From positions 1-39,832 of the forward strand of contig JAFLTB010000020.1 of assembly GCA_022510605.1 (NCBI GenBank): a DNA stretch of 39,832 bases, read 5' to 3'. The notes beneath the pieces were generated by a model. It ran no database searches. It saw only the letters and a program-made list of their open reading frames with translations, and was not told the DNA's origin. Made by a program: the position numbers and the translations under genes. The DNA comes from Lachnospiraceae bacterium (GTDB lineage: Bacteria; Bacillota; Clostridia; Lachnospirales; Lachnospiraceae). Below are positions 7,237-15,997 of this stretch, one piece after another (position 1 is the stretch's first letter; the number at the start of each line of letters is the position of its first letter).

Positions 7237-8325
7237 ATGACAAAATATGATTACATGCGGCGGGCGCTGGAGCTGGCCGAACAGGGGATGGGACACACCT
7301 CACCCAATCCCATGGTGGGCTGTGTCGTAGTAAAGGACGGGCAGATTGTGGCAGAGGGGTTTCATGAGCGGTACGGTCAGTATCATGCGGAGCGGAATGC
7401 CCTGTCCCGGTGCAAAGAGGATGTGACGGGAGCCGATTTGTATGTGACCTTAGAGCCCTGCTGTCATCAGGGCAAGACGCCGCCCTGTACGGAGATTATC
7501 ATGGAGCGGGGGATTGGCCGGGTGTTTGTAGGAGCCATGGACCCGAATCCCAAGGTGGCAGGGAAAGGGGTGGCGATACTGAAAAACCACGGCATTCAAG
7601 TGGAGACGGGGATTTTAGAAAAGGAGTGTCTGGAACTGAATGAGATTTTTTTCCACTATATCCAGACGGGGCTTCCCTTTATCGCCATGAAATATGCCAT
7701 GACCCTGGATGGTAAGATTGCTGCCTTCACCGGAGATTCCAAGTGGGTGACCGGGGAGGAGGCGAGAGAGCATGTGCATATGCTGCGGAAAAAATACAGC
7801 GCCATTATGGTGGGAATAGGGACAGTCCTGGCAGATAACCCCATGCTGAACTGCCGAATCGAGGAAGGGGTAAATCCCCTCCGCATAGTCTGCGATTCCC
7901 ATTTGAGGATTCCTCTGGATTGTCAGCTGGTGCAGACGGCGGGGGACATTCCCACGGTAGTCGCCTATGCCTCCGGAGACGAGGAAAAACAGGAGAAGCT
8001 GCGGGAGGCAGGCATAGAGCTGATACACGCCGATGAAGACGGCCGGGTAGATTTTAAGGAAGTGATGAAGCAGCTGGGAGAAAAGGGCATTGACAGTGTT
8101 TTGATTGAGGGGGGAGGCACCCTCCACGGAACGGTGTTAAAAAGCGGTATGGTAAAACGGGTATACTGTTATGTGGCACCCAAACTCATTGGCGGCAAAG
8201 AGGCAAAAGCGCCAGTGGAGGGGGAAGGATTTCCCCGGATGAGAGAGGCGCTGGAAATAGAGGCTCTGGACATTTTGAAACTGGGCAGGGATATTTGTAT
8301 CAGTGGCCGGGTAAAAGAAAAATAG
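7237..8325 (+). CDS. ribD: Bifunctional riboflavin deaminase/reductase RibD
   Basis: A 362-residue protein carrying two successive steps of riboflavin synthesis: deamination of the pyrimidine 2,5-diamino compound and NADPH reduction of its ribose chain. The N-terminal cytidine-deaminase-like domain has HAE (50-52) and zinc cysteines in PCCHQGKTPPC; the C-terminal reductase domain starts near residue 145 (MKYAMTLDGKIA) and includes VLIEGGGTLHG. Start ATG 7237 follows GAGGA at 7229; the longer frame from 7186 begins inside the terminator hairpin and is rejected. First gene of the rib operon. Confidence 0.96.
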   Translation: MTKYDYMRRALELAEQGMGHTSPNPMVGCVVVKDGQIVAEGFHERYGQYHAERNALSRCKEDVTGADLYVTLEPCCHQGKTPPCTEIIMERGIGRVFVGAMDPNPKVAGKGVAILKNHGIQVETGILEKECLELNEIFFHYIQTGLPFIAMKYAMTLDGKIAAFTGDSKWVTGEEAREHVHMLRKKYSAIMVGIGTVLADNPMLNCRIEEGVNPLRIVCDSHLRIPLDCQLVQTAGDIPTVVAYASGDEEKQEKLREAGIELIHADEDGRVDFKEVMKQLGEKGIDSVLIEGGGTLHGTVLKSGMVKRVYCYVAPKLIGGKEAKAPVEGEGFPRMREALEIEALDILKLGRDICISGRVKEK

Positions 8326-8350
8326 ACGGAGAGAGCAAGGAGGGCAGGAA

Positions 8351-8998
8351 GTGTTTACAGGAATTATAGAAGAAATAGGAGAGATTGCCTCCGTGAACCG
8401 GGGAAGCCAGTCGGCGGTACTGCATATCCACTGTCAGGAGGTTTTGAAGGGGACCAAGATTGGAGACAGCATTGCCGTGAACGGCGTCTGTCTGACCGTC
8501 ACTACCATGGGAGAATCCGGGTATACGGCGGATGTCATGGCGGAGACACTGGAGCGGAGTTCCCTGGGGCATCTGAAGCCGGGGAGCCGGGTGAATCTGG
8601 AGCGGGCCATGCCGGTGGACGGCAGATTCGGCGGGCACATCGTAGCGGGGCACATTGACGGCACCGGTACCGTGCAGGAGATTACCAGAGACGAGACGGC
8701 GGTCTGGTATCGGATTTCGGCAGAATCGGAGCTGCTCCGCTACATTGTGGAAAAAGGCTCCATAACCATAGATGGCATCAGCCTTACCGTGGCAAAGGTG
8801 GGGCCGGCGGATTTTCAGGTTTCCATCATTCCCCATACCCAGGCGGGTACGGTGCTGGCGGATCGAAGGAAAGGGGATATTGTCAACCTGGAGACCGACA
8901 TTATAGGAAAATATGTGGAAAAACTGTGTAAGCCCCGGAAAACAGAGGGGAAGGAAAGCCGGATTACCATGGAATTTCTGGCAGAAAACGGTTTTTAG
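8351..8998 (+). CDS. ribE: Riboflavin synthase alpha subunit
   Basis: A 215-residue protein that dismutates two 6,7-dimethyl-8-ribityllumazine molecules to riboflavin. The N-terminus MFTGIIEEIG is the family hallmark, and the two homologous lumazine-binding halves are visible: GDSIAVNGVCLTV in the first and GSITIDGISLTV in the second, with GGHIVAGHIDGTG between. It uses a GTG start at 8351 behind AAGGAGGG (8338-8345). The C-terminus has about 20 residues after the usual end, without recognisable motif. Second gene of the rib operon. Confidence 0.96.
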   Translation: MFTGIIEEIGEIASVNRGSQSAVLHIHCQEVLKGTKIGDSIAVNGVCLTVTTMGESGYTADVMAETLERSSLGHLKPGSRVNLERAMPVDGRFGGHIVAGHIDGTGTVQEITRDETAVWYRISAESELLRYIVEKGSITIDGISLTVAKVGPADFQVSIIPHTQAGTVLADRRKGDIVNLETDIIGKYVEKLCKPRKTEGKESRITMEFLAENGF

Positions 8999-9044
8999 AT
9001 AAAGGATAGGGAAAGCGAGGAATCGCTTCGGAATGGAGGAAAGC

Positions 9045-10256
9045 ATGACAGAATTTGCAACAATCGACCAGGCATTAGAGGATTTGCGGCAGGGAAAGAT
9101 AATCCTGTGCATTGACGACCCGGACCGGGAAAACGAGGGGGACTTAATCTGTGCCGCTGAGTTTGCCACCACGGAGAATGTCAATATGATGGCTACCCAT
9201 GCCAAGGGGCTGATTTGTATGCCCATGAGCAGGGCTTTGACGGCGAAGCTGGGACTGGACCAGATGGTAGCGGTGAATACCGACAACCATACCACCGCCT
9301 TTACCGTGTCCATTGACCATGTGGATACCACCACGGGAATTTCTGCCGTAGAGCGTTCCCTGACAGCCATGAAATGTGTGGAGGAGGGAGTAAAGCCGGA
9401 GGATTTCAGACGCCCAGGGCATATGTTTCCTTTAGAGGCCAGAGAGGGCGGCGTGTTAAAGCGGGCCGGCCACACCGAGGCCACCGTAGATTTGGTGAAA
9501 ATGGCAGGATTAAAGGAATGCGGACTGTGCTGTGAAATCATGCGGGAGGATGGCACCATGATGCGCACCACGGAGCTGTTAGAGTTTGCAAAGAAGCATG
9601 GGCTTCATGTCATCACCATCAGCCAGCTGATACAGAAGCGGCTGGAGAAGGAAAGCCTGGTGAAAAAGGAAGCGGAGGCAAAGCTTCCCACAAAATATGG
9701 GGAGTTTACCATTCATGGCTATGAAAACATCACCAATGGAGAACATCATGTAGCGCTGACCATGGGGGATGTGGCGGACGGTGAGCCGGTGCTCTGCCGG
9801 GTGCACTCGGAATGCCTGACAGGAGATGTGTTTGGCTCGAAGCGCTGTGACTGCGGAGAGCAGTTGGAAAATGCCTTGAGGCAGATTGCCAGAGAAGGCC
9901 GGGGGATTCTTCTCTATATGAGGCAGGAAGGCCGGGGTATCGGTCTTTTGAATAAGTTAAAGGCCTATGAACTGCAGGAACAGGGCTATGACACCGTGGA
10001 GGCCAATGTCAAGCTGGGCTTTGCCCCGGACTTGCGGGAGTATGGGATTGGCGCTCAGATTTTATATGATCTGGGAGCGAAAAAACTCCGGCTTCTGACC
10101 AACAATCCTACCAAGATTGCCGGGCTTGCGGGATATGGCATTACCATTGAGGAGCGTGTGCCCATCGAGATAGAGCCTAAGCCAGAGGATTATAAATATC
10201 TGGTAACGAAGCAGGAAAAGATGCAGCATATGACCCATTATAAAATAAGAAAATAA
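9045..10256 (+). CDS. ribBA: Bifunctional DHBP synthase / GTP cyclohydrolase II
   Basis: A 403-residue fusion that feeds both branches of riboflavin synthesis. The N-terminal half makes 3,4-dihydroxy-2-butanone-4-phosphate from ribulose-5-phosphate (acidic motif [11 protein letters not shown]). The C-terminal half opens GTP ([20 protein letters not shown] zinc cysteines, [19 protein letters not shown]). ATG 9033 overlaps GGAGG (9035-9039), so the start is ATG 9045. Third gene of the operon; 52 nt with a perfect hairpin separate it from ribH. Confidence 0.96.
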   Translation: MTEFATIDQALEDLRQGKIILCIDDPDRENEGDLICAAEFATTENVNMMATHAKGLICMPMSRALTAKLGLDQMVAVNTDNHTTAFTVSIDHVDTTTGISAVERSLTAMKCVEEGVKPEDFRRPGHMFPLEAREGGVLKRAGHTEATVDLVKMAGLKECGLCCEIMREDGTMMRTTELLEFAKKHGLHVITISQLIQKRLEKESLVKKEAEAKLPTKYGEFTIHGYENITNGEHHVALTMGDVADGEPVLCRVHSECLTGDVFGSKRCDCGEQLENALRQIAREGRGILLYMRQEGRGIGLLNKLKAYELQEQGYDTVEANVKLGFAPDLREYGIGAQILYDLGAKKLRLLTNNPTKIAGLAGYGITIEERVPIEIEPKPEDYKYLVTKQEKMQHMTHYKIRK

Positions 10257-10266
10257 AACATAGAGG

Positions 10267-10289
10267 CAGCATAACGCGCCGTTATGCTG
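10267..10289 (+). other. Intercistronic hairpin between ribBA and ribH
   Basis: CAGCATAACG (10267-10276) and CGTTATGCTG (10280-10289) form a perfect 10-bp stem with a three-base loop. No T-run follows. It probably stabilises or processes the mRNA ahead of ribH. Confidence 0.5.
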
Positions 10290-10308
10290 GTAAGAAAGGA
10301 GATTTATC

Positions 10309-10770
10309 ATGAGAACACTGGAAGGAAATGTAATTGGAGAGGGATTGAAAATCGGTATTGTGGCAGCGAGGTTTAATGAGTTCATTGTCAGCAAACTGAT
10401 TGGCGGAGCCCAGGATGCCCTGGCAAGACATGGCGTAAGCGATGGGGATGTGGAGCTGGCCTGGGTGCCGGGCGCCTTTGAAATCCCGGTGGTGGCACAG
10501 AAGATGGCACAGGCTGGCAAATATGACGCCATCCTCTGCCTGGGAGCCGTCATTAAGGGCTCTACCTCCCACTATGACTATGTATGTGCGGAGGTCAGCA
10601 AGGGGATTGCCGCTGTAAGCCTGAATACCGGAATGCCGGTTCTCTTTGGAGTGCTTACCACGGACAATATTGAACAGGCCATTGAGCGGGCGGGAACCAA
10701 GGCCGGCAACAAGGGCTATGATGTAGCCTGCTCTGCCATTGAGATGGTAAACCTGATGAAGCAGATTTGA
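10309..10770 (+). CDS. ribH: 6,7-dimethyl-8-ribityllumazine synthase
   Basis: A 153-residue protein that condenses the pyrimidine diamine with dihydroxybutanone phosphate. Conserved segments are [10 protein letters not shown] near the N-terminus, [25 protein letters not shown] (with the catalytic His) and [11 protein letters not shown]. Usual family length; the enzyme assembles into hollow capsids in many bacteria. Start behind AAAGGAG. Last gene of the rib operon; the moxR gene follows after 23 nt with no visible terminator, so readthrough is possible. Confidence 0.96.
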   Translation: MRTLEGNVIGEGLKIGIVAARFNEFIVSKLIGGAQDALARHGVSDGDVELAWVPGAFEIPVVAQKMAQAGKYDAILCLGAVIKGSTSHYDYVCAEVSKGIAAVSLNTGMPVLFGVLTTDNIEQAIERAGTKAGNKGYDVACSAIEMVNLMKQI

Positions 10771-10793
10771 AAACCAGCGAGCCAGGAGGTTAT

Positions 10794-11747
10794 ATGGAAA
10801 TAAAGGAAGTAAAAGCGGCGGCGGACGCCATCCGCACCAATGTGGAGAAGGTCATCGTTGGCAAAAGTGATGTCATTGATTTGGTGTTTACGGCGGTGTT
10901 AGCCGGGGGCCATGTACTGTTAGAGGACGTGCCGGGCACGGGCAAGACGATGTTGGCGAAGTCTCTGGCGGCCTCGCTGGATATGGAGTTTAAGCGTATT
11001 CAGTTTACACCGGATTTGCTGCCGGGAGATGTGACGGGAATCCACTATTTCAACCAGAAGGAAGGAGAATTTGAATTTCGTCCCGGCGGGATTTTTACCA
11101 ATATTCTTCTGGCGGATGAAATTAACCGGGCCACTCCCAGAACCCAATCCAGTCTGTTAGAGTGCATGGAGGAGAGACAGGCCACCATTGATGGGGTCAC
11201 CATGAAAATACCGGAGCCTTTCTTTGTCATTGCCACCCAGAACCCAGTGGAGACGGCGGGGACCTTTTCCCTGCCGGAGGCACAGTTGGACCGGTTCATT
11301 ATGCAGATTCCTATGGGCTACCCGGAGAGACAGGACGAAAGAGAGATTCTTCATCTCTTTGCCGCAGGAAATCCATTGGAAAATATTGGGCCGGTGTGCC
11401 GGGGAGAAACTCTTGCCGAGTTACAGCAGGCCTGTGCAGAGGTCTTTGTCCATGAGTGTGTAGAGGAATACCTGCTGGATTTGGTGGATAAGACAAGAGA
11501 GCATAAGAACATTGCGCTGGGGGTCAGTCCAAGAGGGGCCATTGCCTTTTTGAAGGTGGTGAAATGTTACAGCGCCATTTGCGGACAGTCCTATGTAACG
11601 CCGGAGACAGTGAAGAAGCTGGCTCCTTTTGTACTGGGACACCGCATTTTACTGGAGGATGTATACAGCAGTAAGAAAAAAGCGGCAGACTATATTCAGG
11701 AAATCGCGAATCTGGTGACTGCGCCTACGGAGGATTTTTCCAGGTGA
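10794..11747 (+). CDS. MoxR-family AAA+ ATPase
   Basis: A 317-residue AAA+ protein. Walker A is EDVPGTGKTML, Walker B LLADEINRATPRTQSSLLECMEERQ, followed by sensor 1 FFVIATQNPVE and a C-terminal lid domain. MoxR ATPases act as chaperone-like assembly factors and usually sit next to DUF58 genes, as here. The first residues before ATG 10794 in the open frame lie in the ribosome binding site region (AGGAGG at 10784), so the start is ATG 10794. Its last four bases overlap the GTG start of the DUF58 gene, indicating translational coupling. Confidence 0.92.
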   Translation: MEIKEVKAAADAIRTNVEKVIVGKSDVIDLVFTAVLAGGHVLLEDVPGTGKTMLAKSLAASLDMEFKRIQFTPDLLPGDVTGIHYFNQKEGEFEFRPGGIFTNILLADEINRATPRTQSSLLECMEERQATIDGVTMKIPEPFFVIATQNPVETAGTFSLPEAQLDRFIMQIPMGYPERQDEREILHLFAAGNPLENIGPVCRGETLAELQQACAEVFVHECVEEYLLDLVDKTREHKNIALGVSPRGAIAFLKVVKCYSAICGQSYVTPETVKKLAPFVLGHRILLEDVYSSKKKAADYIQEIANLVTAPTEDFSR

Positions 11748-12865
11748 TATTGATACTTTTGGCCGGGCTGCTCTTTTTTCTGCTGTACTGCGGACACACC
11801 TATTATTACCGCAGGCGGTGGAAGGAAAATTTCCAGGTGGATATCGGTTTTTCCGAGAATCAGGCCGGTGAGGGAGACCAGCTGTTTCTCTATGAGACAG
11901 CGGTGAACAATAAAAAAATGAAGCTTCCGGTACTCTGTGTCAAGTTTCAGGCTTCCAAGTATCTCCGCTTTGAAGACACGGACAGCGGAAGCGTATCGGA
12001 TTATTATTACCGTAACGATGTCATGAGCGTTGACGGTTTTCAAAAGGTGCGCCGAAAACTGCGTTTTACCTGTAAAAAACGGGGACTGTATCAGATTCAG
12101 GAGGCGGAACTGGTAAGCTATGACTTGTTTTGCACCCATACCTTTGCCCACAAAAAAACGGTGCAGGCCTCATTGTGTGTATATCCCTCCCGGATTGATA
12201 TTCAGCGGCTTCTGCCGGTATTCCGGCATATGACCGGCGGTCTTGTGACACCGGTGCCATTATATGAAGACCCGTATGCCTATGCCGGAGTGCGGGCCTA
12301 TACGCCCCAGGATTCCATGCGCCGGATTCACTGGAAGGCCTCTGCCAGAACGGGCCAGTGGCAGGTGAAAACCACGGAATATCAGGCGGGCGCCCCGGTG
12401 GTGATACTGTTGAACCTGGAATCCCCCGGGGTATTTACCGATATGGATTTAATGGAGGACAGCATCCGTCTTGCCTATTCCTTCATTTATTATCTGAGCA
12501 AAAATGGCATACCCACCAGACTGGTTGCCGGCGGGGAGGAAATGGTGCGCTTAGAGGGGAATGGTCAGGAGCAGCTGGCGGCGGTTCGCCACGCTCTGGC
12601 AGTCATTTCCTATAAAAACGTGTGCTGCAATGGTCTGGAGCTGTTAGCGGGGGAGGCGGAAAAACTGCGTCCGGATACCCACGTCATTTTCATTTCGCCT
12701 GCCGGGAAAATGCCGTTACAGCAGGCGGTAACCGGGATTTTGAGAAAGGGAGTGCCCGTGACCTGGGTAGCGCCAATGATTACCGAAAACGGAGCGGACA
12801 GTGAATTTCGGGAAGTGTCGCCGGGATTGGAAAAATGTCTGATAAAATGGGGAGGTGCGGGATGA
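11744..12865 (+). CDS. DUF58-family protein
   Basis: A 373-residue protein. A short hydrophobic N-terminus (about residues 2-16) is followed by a beta-rich region and then the DUF58 signature near residue 180 (DPYAYAGVRAYTPQDSMRRIHWKASARTGQWQVKTTE). The C-terminal part resembles a von Willebrand A-like fold. DUF58 proteins occur with MoxR ATPases in membrane-linked assembly or cell-surface systems of unclear function. Start is GTG 11744, overlapping the moxR stop (GTGA), with GGAGG about 12 nt upstream; the stop overlaps the next ATG. Confidence 0.85.
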   Translation: MILILLAGLLFFLLYCGHTYYYRRRWKENFQVDIGFSENQAGEGDQLFLYETAVNNKKMKLPVLCVKFQASKYLRFEDTDSGSVSDYYYRNDVMSVDGFQKVRRKLRFTCKKRGLYQIQEAELVSYDLFCTHTFAHKKTVQASLCVYPSRIDIQRLLPVFRHMTGGLVTPVPLYEDPYAYAGVRAYTPQDSMRRIHWKASARTGQWQVKTTEYQAGAPVVILLNLESPGVFTDMDLMEDSIRLAYSFIYYLSKNGIPTRLVAGGEEMVRLEGNGQEQLAAVRHALAVISYKNVCCNGLELLAGEAEKLRPDTHVIFISPAGKMPLQQAVTGILRKGVPVTWVAPMITENGADSEFREVSPGLEKCLIKWGGAG

Positions 12866-13971
12866 AGGAATATCGTGTGCTTAGAATGCTCTCCTTTTAT
12901 TGTGAATATCTTCTGGTGCTTGTCCTGTTTACCTCCTGGTTCTTCTGGTTTGACGGCGGGCTTTCGGCCAGTCTTATGGCTGTTATTCTGTTGGCAGTAC
13001 CGGGCCTTATATTGAATTTCTATTTCAAGGTACGGAAGGAGGAAAAGCAGAGGCAGGAGGGGAAGATTCCGTCCTGTCGTCTGGGAATGGTGATTGTTGC
13101 CGGGGTGGTGGCTGCTCCGGGAGGTATAGCCGGCCTGTGGGGAGAGGATGCCGGAATGATGTATTCCGGTGCATTTGCCGGTGCCAGAACGAATATTCTG
13201 TTTGCTGAACTTTTATATGTGGCGGCGCTGGGATTGTATTTTTTCTGGCGGTACTACAGCGGAAAATATATTTTACTGCACCGTAATCCCAGTGTTTCCA
13301 AGGATACCAGGGAGAGGGCAGGAAAAAAGATGGTGCATTCCCTGCTCCGTCTGGCTGCTTTGGCAGTGACGGTGCTGTTTGTTCTGATTGTGGCAGTGAG
13401 CCTGCTTCCTGAGTGGAAGCCCACACTGTATCAGCCGGGAACCGGTCAGGAGGAGGAACAGGAATACAGTGAAAGTAAGATTCCAAATTCCGGCGCCGGA
13501 GACCAGATAGCGGAGCAGATTCGTCAGAAACAGGCGGAGCCAGGCCTTTTTCTGGTGATTATACGCTATATAGCCTATGGGGCACTGGTGCTTTTTGGTC
13601 TGGTGGCAGTGGTGCTGATTTTGTACTGGATTATCACCCGTTTTGTGCGAAAACGAGGGGATGGAGAGGAATATTATGAAGAAATAGTCGAAAAAAATGA
13701 CAATGAGGAGTATTCCAGTCTGGTTCCGGTGCGAAGAAAAGCCGGCATAGTCTTTCCCGAGGGAAACGATGGACGAATCCGCCGTGTATTTTACCGCAGG
13801 ATAAAAAAGCAGGCGGCGGGCAGAAGGGTAGATTCCAGCCAGACGCCCCAGGAGCTGCAGCAGGAGTATTTACAGGAGGAAAGGAATGCCGGGTATCTGA
13901 CCTGGCTGTATGAGAAGGCCAGATACAGTCCGGATTCTGTGACGGATGAGGAGATAGCACGATGGCACTAA
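12862..13971 (+). CDS. DUF4129-like polytopic membrane protein
   Basis: A 369-residue protein with about six hydrophobic segments (roughly 15-33, 40-58, 76-98, 112-130, 155-180 and 225-250) and a C-terminal cytoplasmic region. The last 60 residues (RRVFYRRIKKQ...TPQELQQEYL...SPDSVTDEEI) resemble the DUF4129 segment found at the end of transglutaminase-like membrane proteins. No transglutaminase Cys-His-Asp domain is present. ATG 12862 overlaps the DUF58 stop and has GGGGAGG upstream. It completes a three-gene moxR-DUF58-membrane module. Confidence 0.7.
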   Translation: MKEYRVLRMLSFYCEYLLVLVLFTSWFFWFDGGLSASLMAVILLAVPGLILNFYFKVRKEEKQRQEGKIPSCRLGMVIVAGVVAAPGGIAGLWGEDAGMMYSGAFAGARTNILFAELLYVAALGLYFFWRYYSGKYILLHRNPSVSKDTRERAGKKMVHSLLRLAALAVTVLFVLIVAVSLLPEWKPTLYQPGTGQEEEQEYSESKIPNSGAGDQIAEQIRQKQAEPGLFLVIIRYIAYGALVLFGLVAVVLILYWIITRFVRKRGDGEEYYEEIVEKNDNEEYSSLVPVRRKAGIVFPEGNDGRIRRVFYRRIKKQAAGRRVDSSQTPQELQQEYLQEERNAGYLTWLYEKARYSPDSVTDEEIARWH

Positions 13972-13990
13972 CGCAATGGGAGGAAGGAAA

Positions 13991-14950
13991 TTGAGAATTG
14001 TAGTCTTGGAAGCGGATTCTGTGGGAAAGGATGTCAGCTGGAAGGGGCTGGAAAAATATGGAGAGCTGACAACCTATGATAACACACCGGATACAAAAAT
14101 TGCAGAGAGAATCCGGGAAGCAGATATTGTAGTGCCCAATAAGTGTCTGCTGCGGAAGGAAAATATGGAGGGCGCCCATGGGCTGAAGCTGATTTGCGAG
14201 GCGGCCACCGGTTATAACAACATTGATACGGATTACTGCCGGGAGAGGGGCATTGTGGTAACCAACGCCCGGGCCTATTCCACCGAGTCCGTTGTCCAGC
14301 ACACCTTTGCCATGCTTTTGCAGGTGTTGGAAAGTCTGGACTATTATGCGGACTATGTGGCGTCGGGAGAGTATTCGGCAGGGGAATCCTTTACTAAAAT
14401 TGGGATTCCCTTTCATGAGCTGCATGGCATGCGCATGGGGATTATTGGTCTTGGCACTATTGGCCGCCGGGTGGCGGAGGCCGCCAGTGCCTTCGGCATG
14501 GAGGTGGTGTATTTTTCTGCCAGCGGCAGGCGGTATGAGGTTCCTTACGCAGCAGTGGACTTTGATACCCTGTTAGCTACCAGCGATGTGGTATCCTGCC
14601 ATGCCCCCCTGACGGAGCAGAGCCGGGGGCTGATGAATCAGGAGGCTTTCCGCAAAATGAAATCCTCGGCCATATTTCTCAATCTGGGCCGGGGAGCCAT
14701 TGTGGAGGAAAAGGATTTAGTGGAGGCCCTGGAACAGGGAGAGATTCAGGCGGCGGCTCTGGATGTGTTTTTCAGGGAACCCATGTCCTCTGACAGTCCG
14801 CTTTTGCGAATCAAAAACCGTAACCGGCTTTTTTTAACACCCCACATTGCCTGGAGCAGTGTGGAGGCGAGAAAGCGGCTGGTGGCAGATGTGGAGAAGA
14901 GTATAGGGGCTTTTCTGGCAGGAAAGCCACGGAGTGTGGTTTCCGGATAG
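13991..14950 (+). CDS. D-2-hydroxyacid dehydrogenase (NAD-dependent)
   Basis: A 319-residue enzyme of the glycerate/lactate/phosphoglycerate dehydrogenase family, reducing 2-oxoacids to D-2-hydroxyacids. The Rossmann motif GIIGLGTIGRRVAEA is near residue 148; the catalytic Arg (NLGRGAIVEE), Glu and His (TPHIAWSS) are all in place. The substrate is not clear; the sequence is nearest in feel to hydroxypyruvate/glycerate dehydrogenases. I choose TTG 13991 because GGAGG (13979-13983) lies 7 nt upstream, while the ATG at 13976 overlaps that site. It follows the membrane protein by 19 nt. Confidence 0.85.
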   Translation: MRIVVLEADSVGKDVSWKGLEKYGELTTYDNTPDTKIAERIREADIVVPNKCLLRKENMEGAHGLKLICEAATGYNNIDTDYCRERGIVVTNARAYSTESVVQHTFAMLLQVLESLDYYADYVASGEYSAGESFTKIGIPFHELHGMRMGIIGLGTIGRRVAEAASAFGMEVVYFSASGRRYEVPYAAVDFDTLLATSDVVSCHAPLTEQSRGLMNQEAFRKMKSSAIFLNLGRGAIVEEKDLVEALEQGEIQAAALDVFFREPMSSDSPLLRIKNRNRLFLTPHIAWSSVEARKRLVADVEKSIGAFLAGKPRSVVSG

Positions 14951-14963
14951 CAGTGTGATACGC

Positions 14964-14981
14964 CATCGTGCCAGCACGATG
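14964..14981. repeat. CATCGTGC inverted repeat
   Basis: CATCGTGC (14964-14971) and GCACGATG (14974-14981) form a tight palindrome in the gap before the recombinase gene. The 14-mer starting at 14961 also occurs at 6930-6943, and the TCGTGC core recurs at 37012. No T-run follows, so it is not an obvious terminator. Confidence 0.4.
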
Positions 14982-15017
14982 AACCATCAGGCTAAGACAG
15001 CAAAGGAGAATGCAAAA

Positions 15018-15959
15018 ATGAATTACATAACCAGAGAAATCAACCATTATCTCACTTATTGCCAATATCAGAAGGAGCTTACCACCAAAACCATCAAGGC
15101 CTACCGAACGGATTTGCATCAGTTTGAACGGTTTCTGGAGCAGACAGGCCAAAGAGCCGACAAAACCGGCATAACGGCATATCTCTATCATCTCCACAGT
15201 GCCTATAAACAGAAGACCACCAAGCGGAAAATTGCCAGTCTCAAGGCATTTTTCAACTATTTAGAATACGAGGAGCGGATTGAAATCAATCCCTTTAACA
15301 AAATCCGGGTAAAGTTTAAAGAAGAAATGCTTCTGCCAAGAAGTATTCCCTGTGAGACCATTGAGCAGCTGTTATCCTATATGTACCAGTGCAGAAACCG
15401 AATGAAGAATACCTCGTCCTCCCTTCTTCTTTTACGGGATTTGGCAGTAATTGAACTTCTCTTTATGACAGGCATCCGGATTTCCGAATTGTGCAGCCTG
15501 TGCCAGGAGGATGTGGATTTGGCTCAGGGAGTCATCCGTGTCTACGGGAAGGGAGCGAAGGAGCGGCGGATACCCATTGGAAACAGCGGTGTCCGAAACC
15601 TTCTCTGGGAATATCAGAGAGCTGTTTCTGCCAGGGAGAAGGGAGAAGGGGAGGAGAAGCAGCAGCAGGCTTTTTTCCGCAACCGCTATAATCAAAGAAT
15701 TTCCGATCAGACCGTCCGTCTGATGATTGAGAAATATGCAAGGGCGGCGGGGATTACCATGCACATTACCCCGCATATGTTCCGGCATTCCTTTGCCACA
15801 CTTCTTTTAGAGCAGGACGTGGATATCCGCATTATTCAGAATCTGCTGGGACACTCCTCCATTGTCACCACCCAGATTTACACCCATGTGGCGGCGGAGA
15901 AAAAGAAGCATGTACTGGAAAGCAAGCATCCCCGCAATGCAATGCGGCTTGGCAATTGA
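15018..15959 (+). CDS. Tyrosine recombinase, XerC/XerD-like
   Basis: A 313-residue site-specific recombinase. An N-terminal SAM-like core-binding domain (about 1-95) precedes the catalytic domain with all key residues: Arg in TGIRISEL, Lys in VYGKGAKERRIPI, His-x-x-Arg in HMFRHSFATLL, His in LGHSS and nucleophile Tyr in IYTHV. The size fits XerC/XerD or a stand-alone integrase. No phage genes, att-like direct repeats or tRNA target flank it, so a mobile-element role is not supported. Start ATG 15018 follows AAGGAG (15003-15008). An inverted repeat lies just upstream at 14964. Confidence 0.88.
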   Translation: MNYITREINHYLTYCQYQKELTTKTIKAYRTDLHQFERFLEQTGQRADKTGITAYLYHLHSAYKQKTTKRKIASLKAFFNYLEYEERIEINPFNKIRVKFKEEMLLPRSIPCETIEQLLSYMYQCRNRMKNTSSSLLLLRDLAVIELLFMTGIRISELCSLCQEDVDLAQGVIRVYGKGAKERRIPIGNSGVRNLLWEYQRAVSAREKGEGEEKQQQAFFRNRYNQRISDQTVRLMIEKYARAAGITMHITPHMFRHSFATLLLEQDVDIRIIQNLLGHSSIVTTQIYTHVAAEKKKHVLESKHPRNAMRLGN

Positions 15960-15997
15960 GGTATAGCCAGACATTTGAAAAAGAAGGGAGCAGCGTC

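Noticed and set aside
8300-9571. 423-codon minus-strand frame opposite ribE and ribBA
   Set aside because: Antisense shadow of two well-identified genes, with no domain motif of its own.
15018-15959. Prophage or integrative element around the tyrosine recombinase
   Set aside because: No phage or conjugation genes, no att-like direct repeats and no adjacent tRNA; flanking genes are ordinary metabolic ones.
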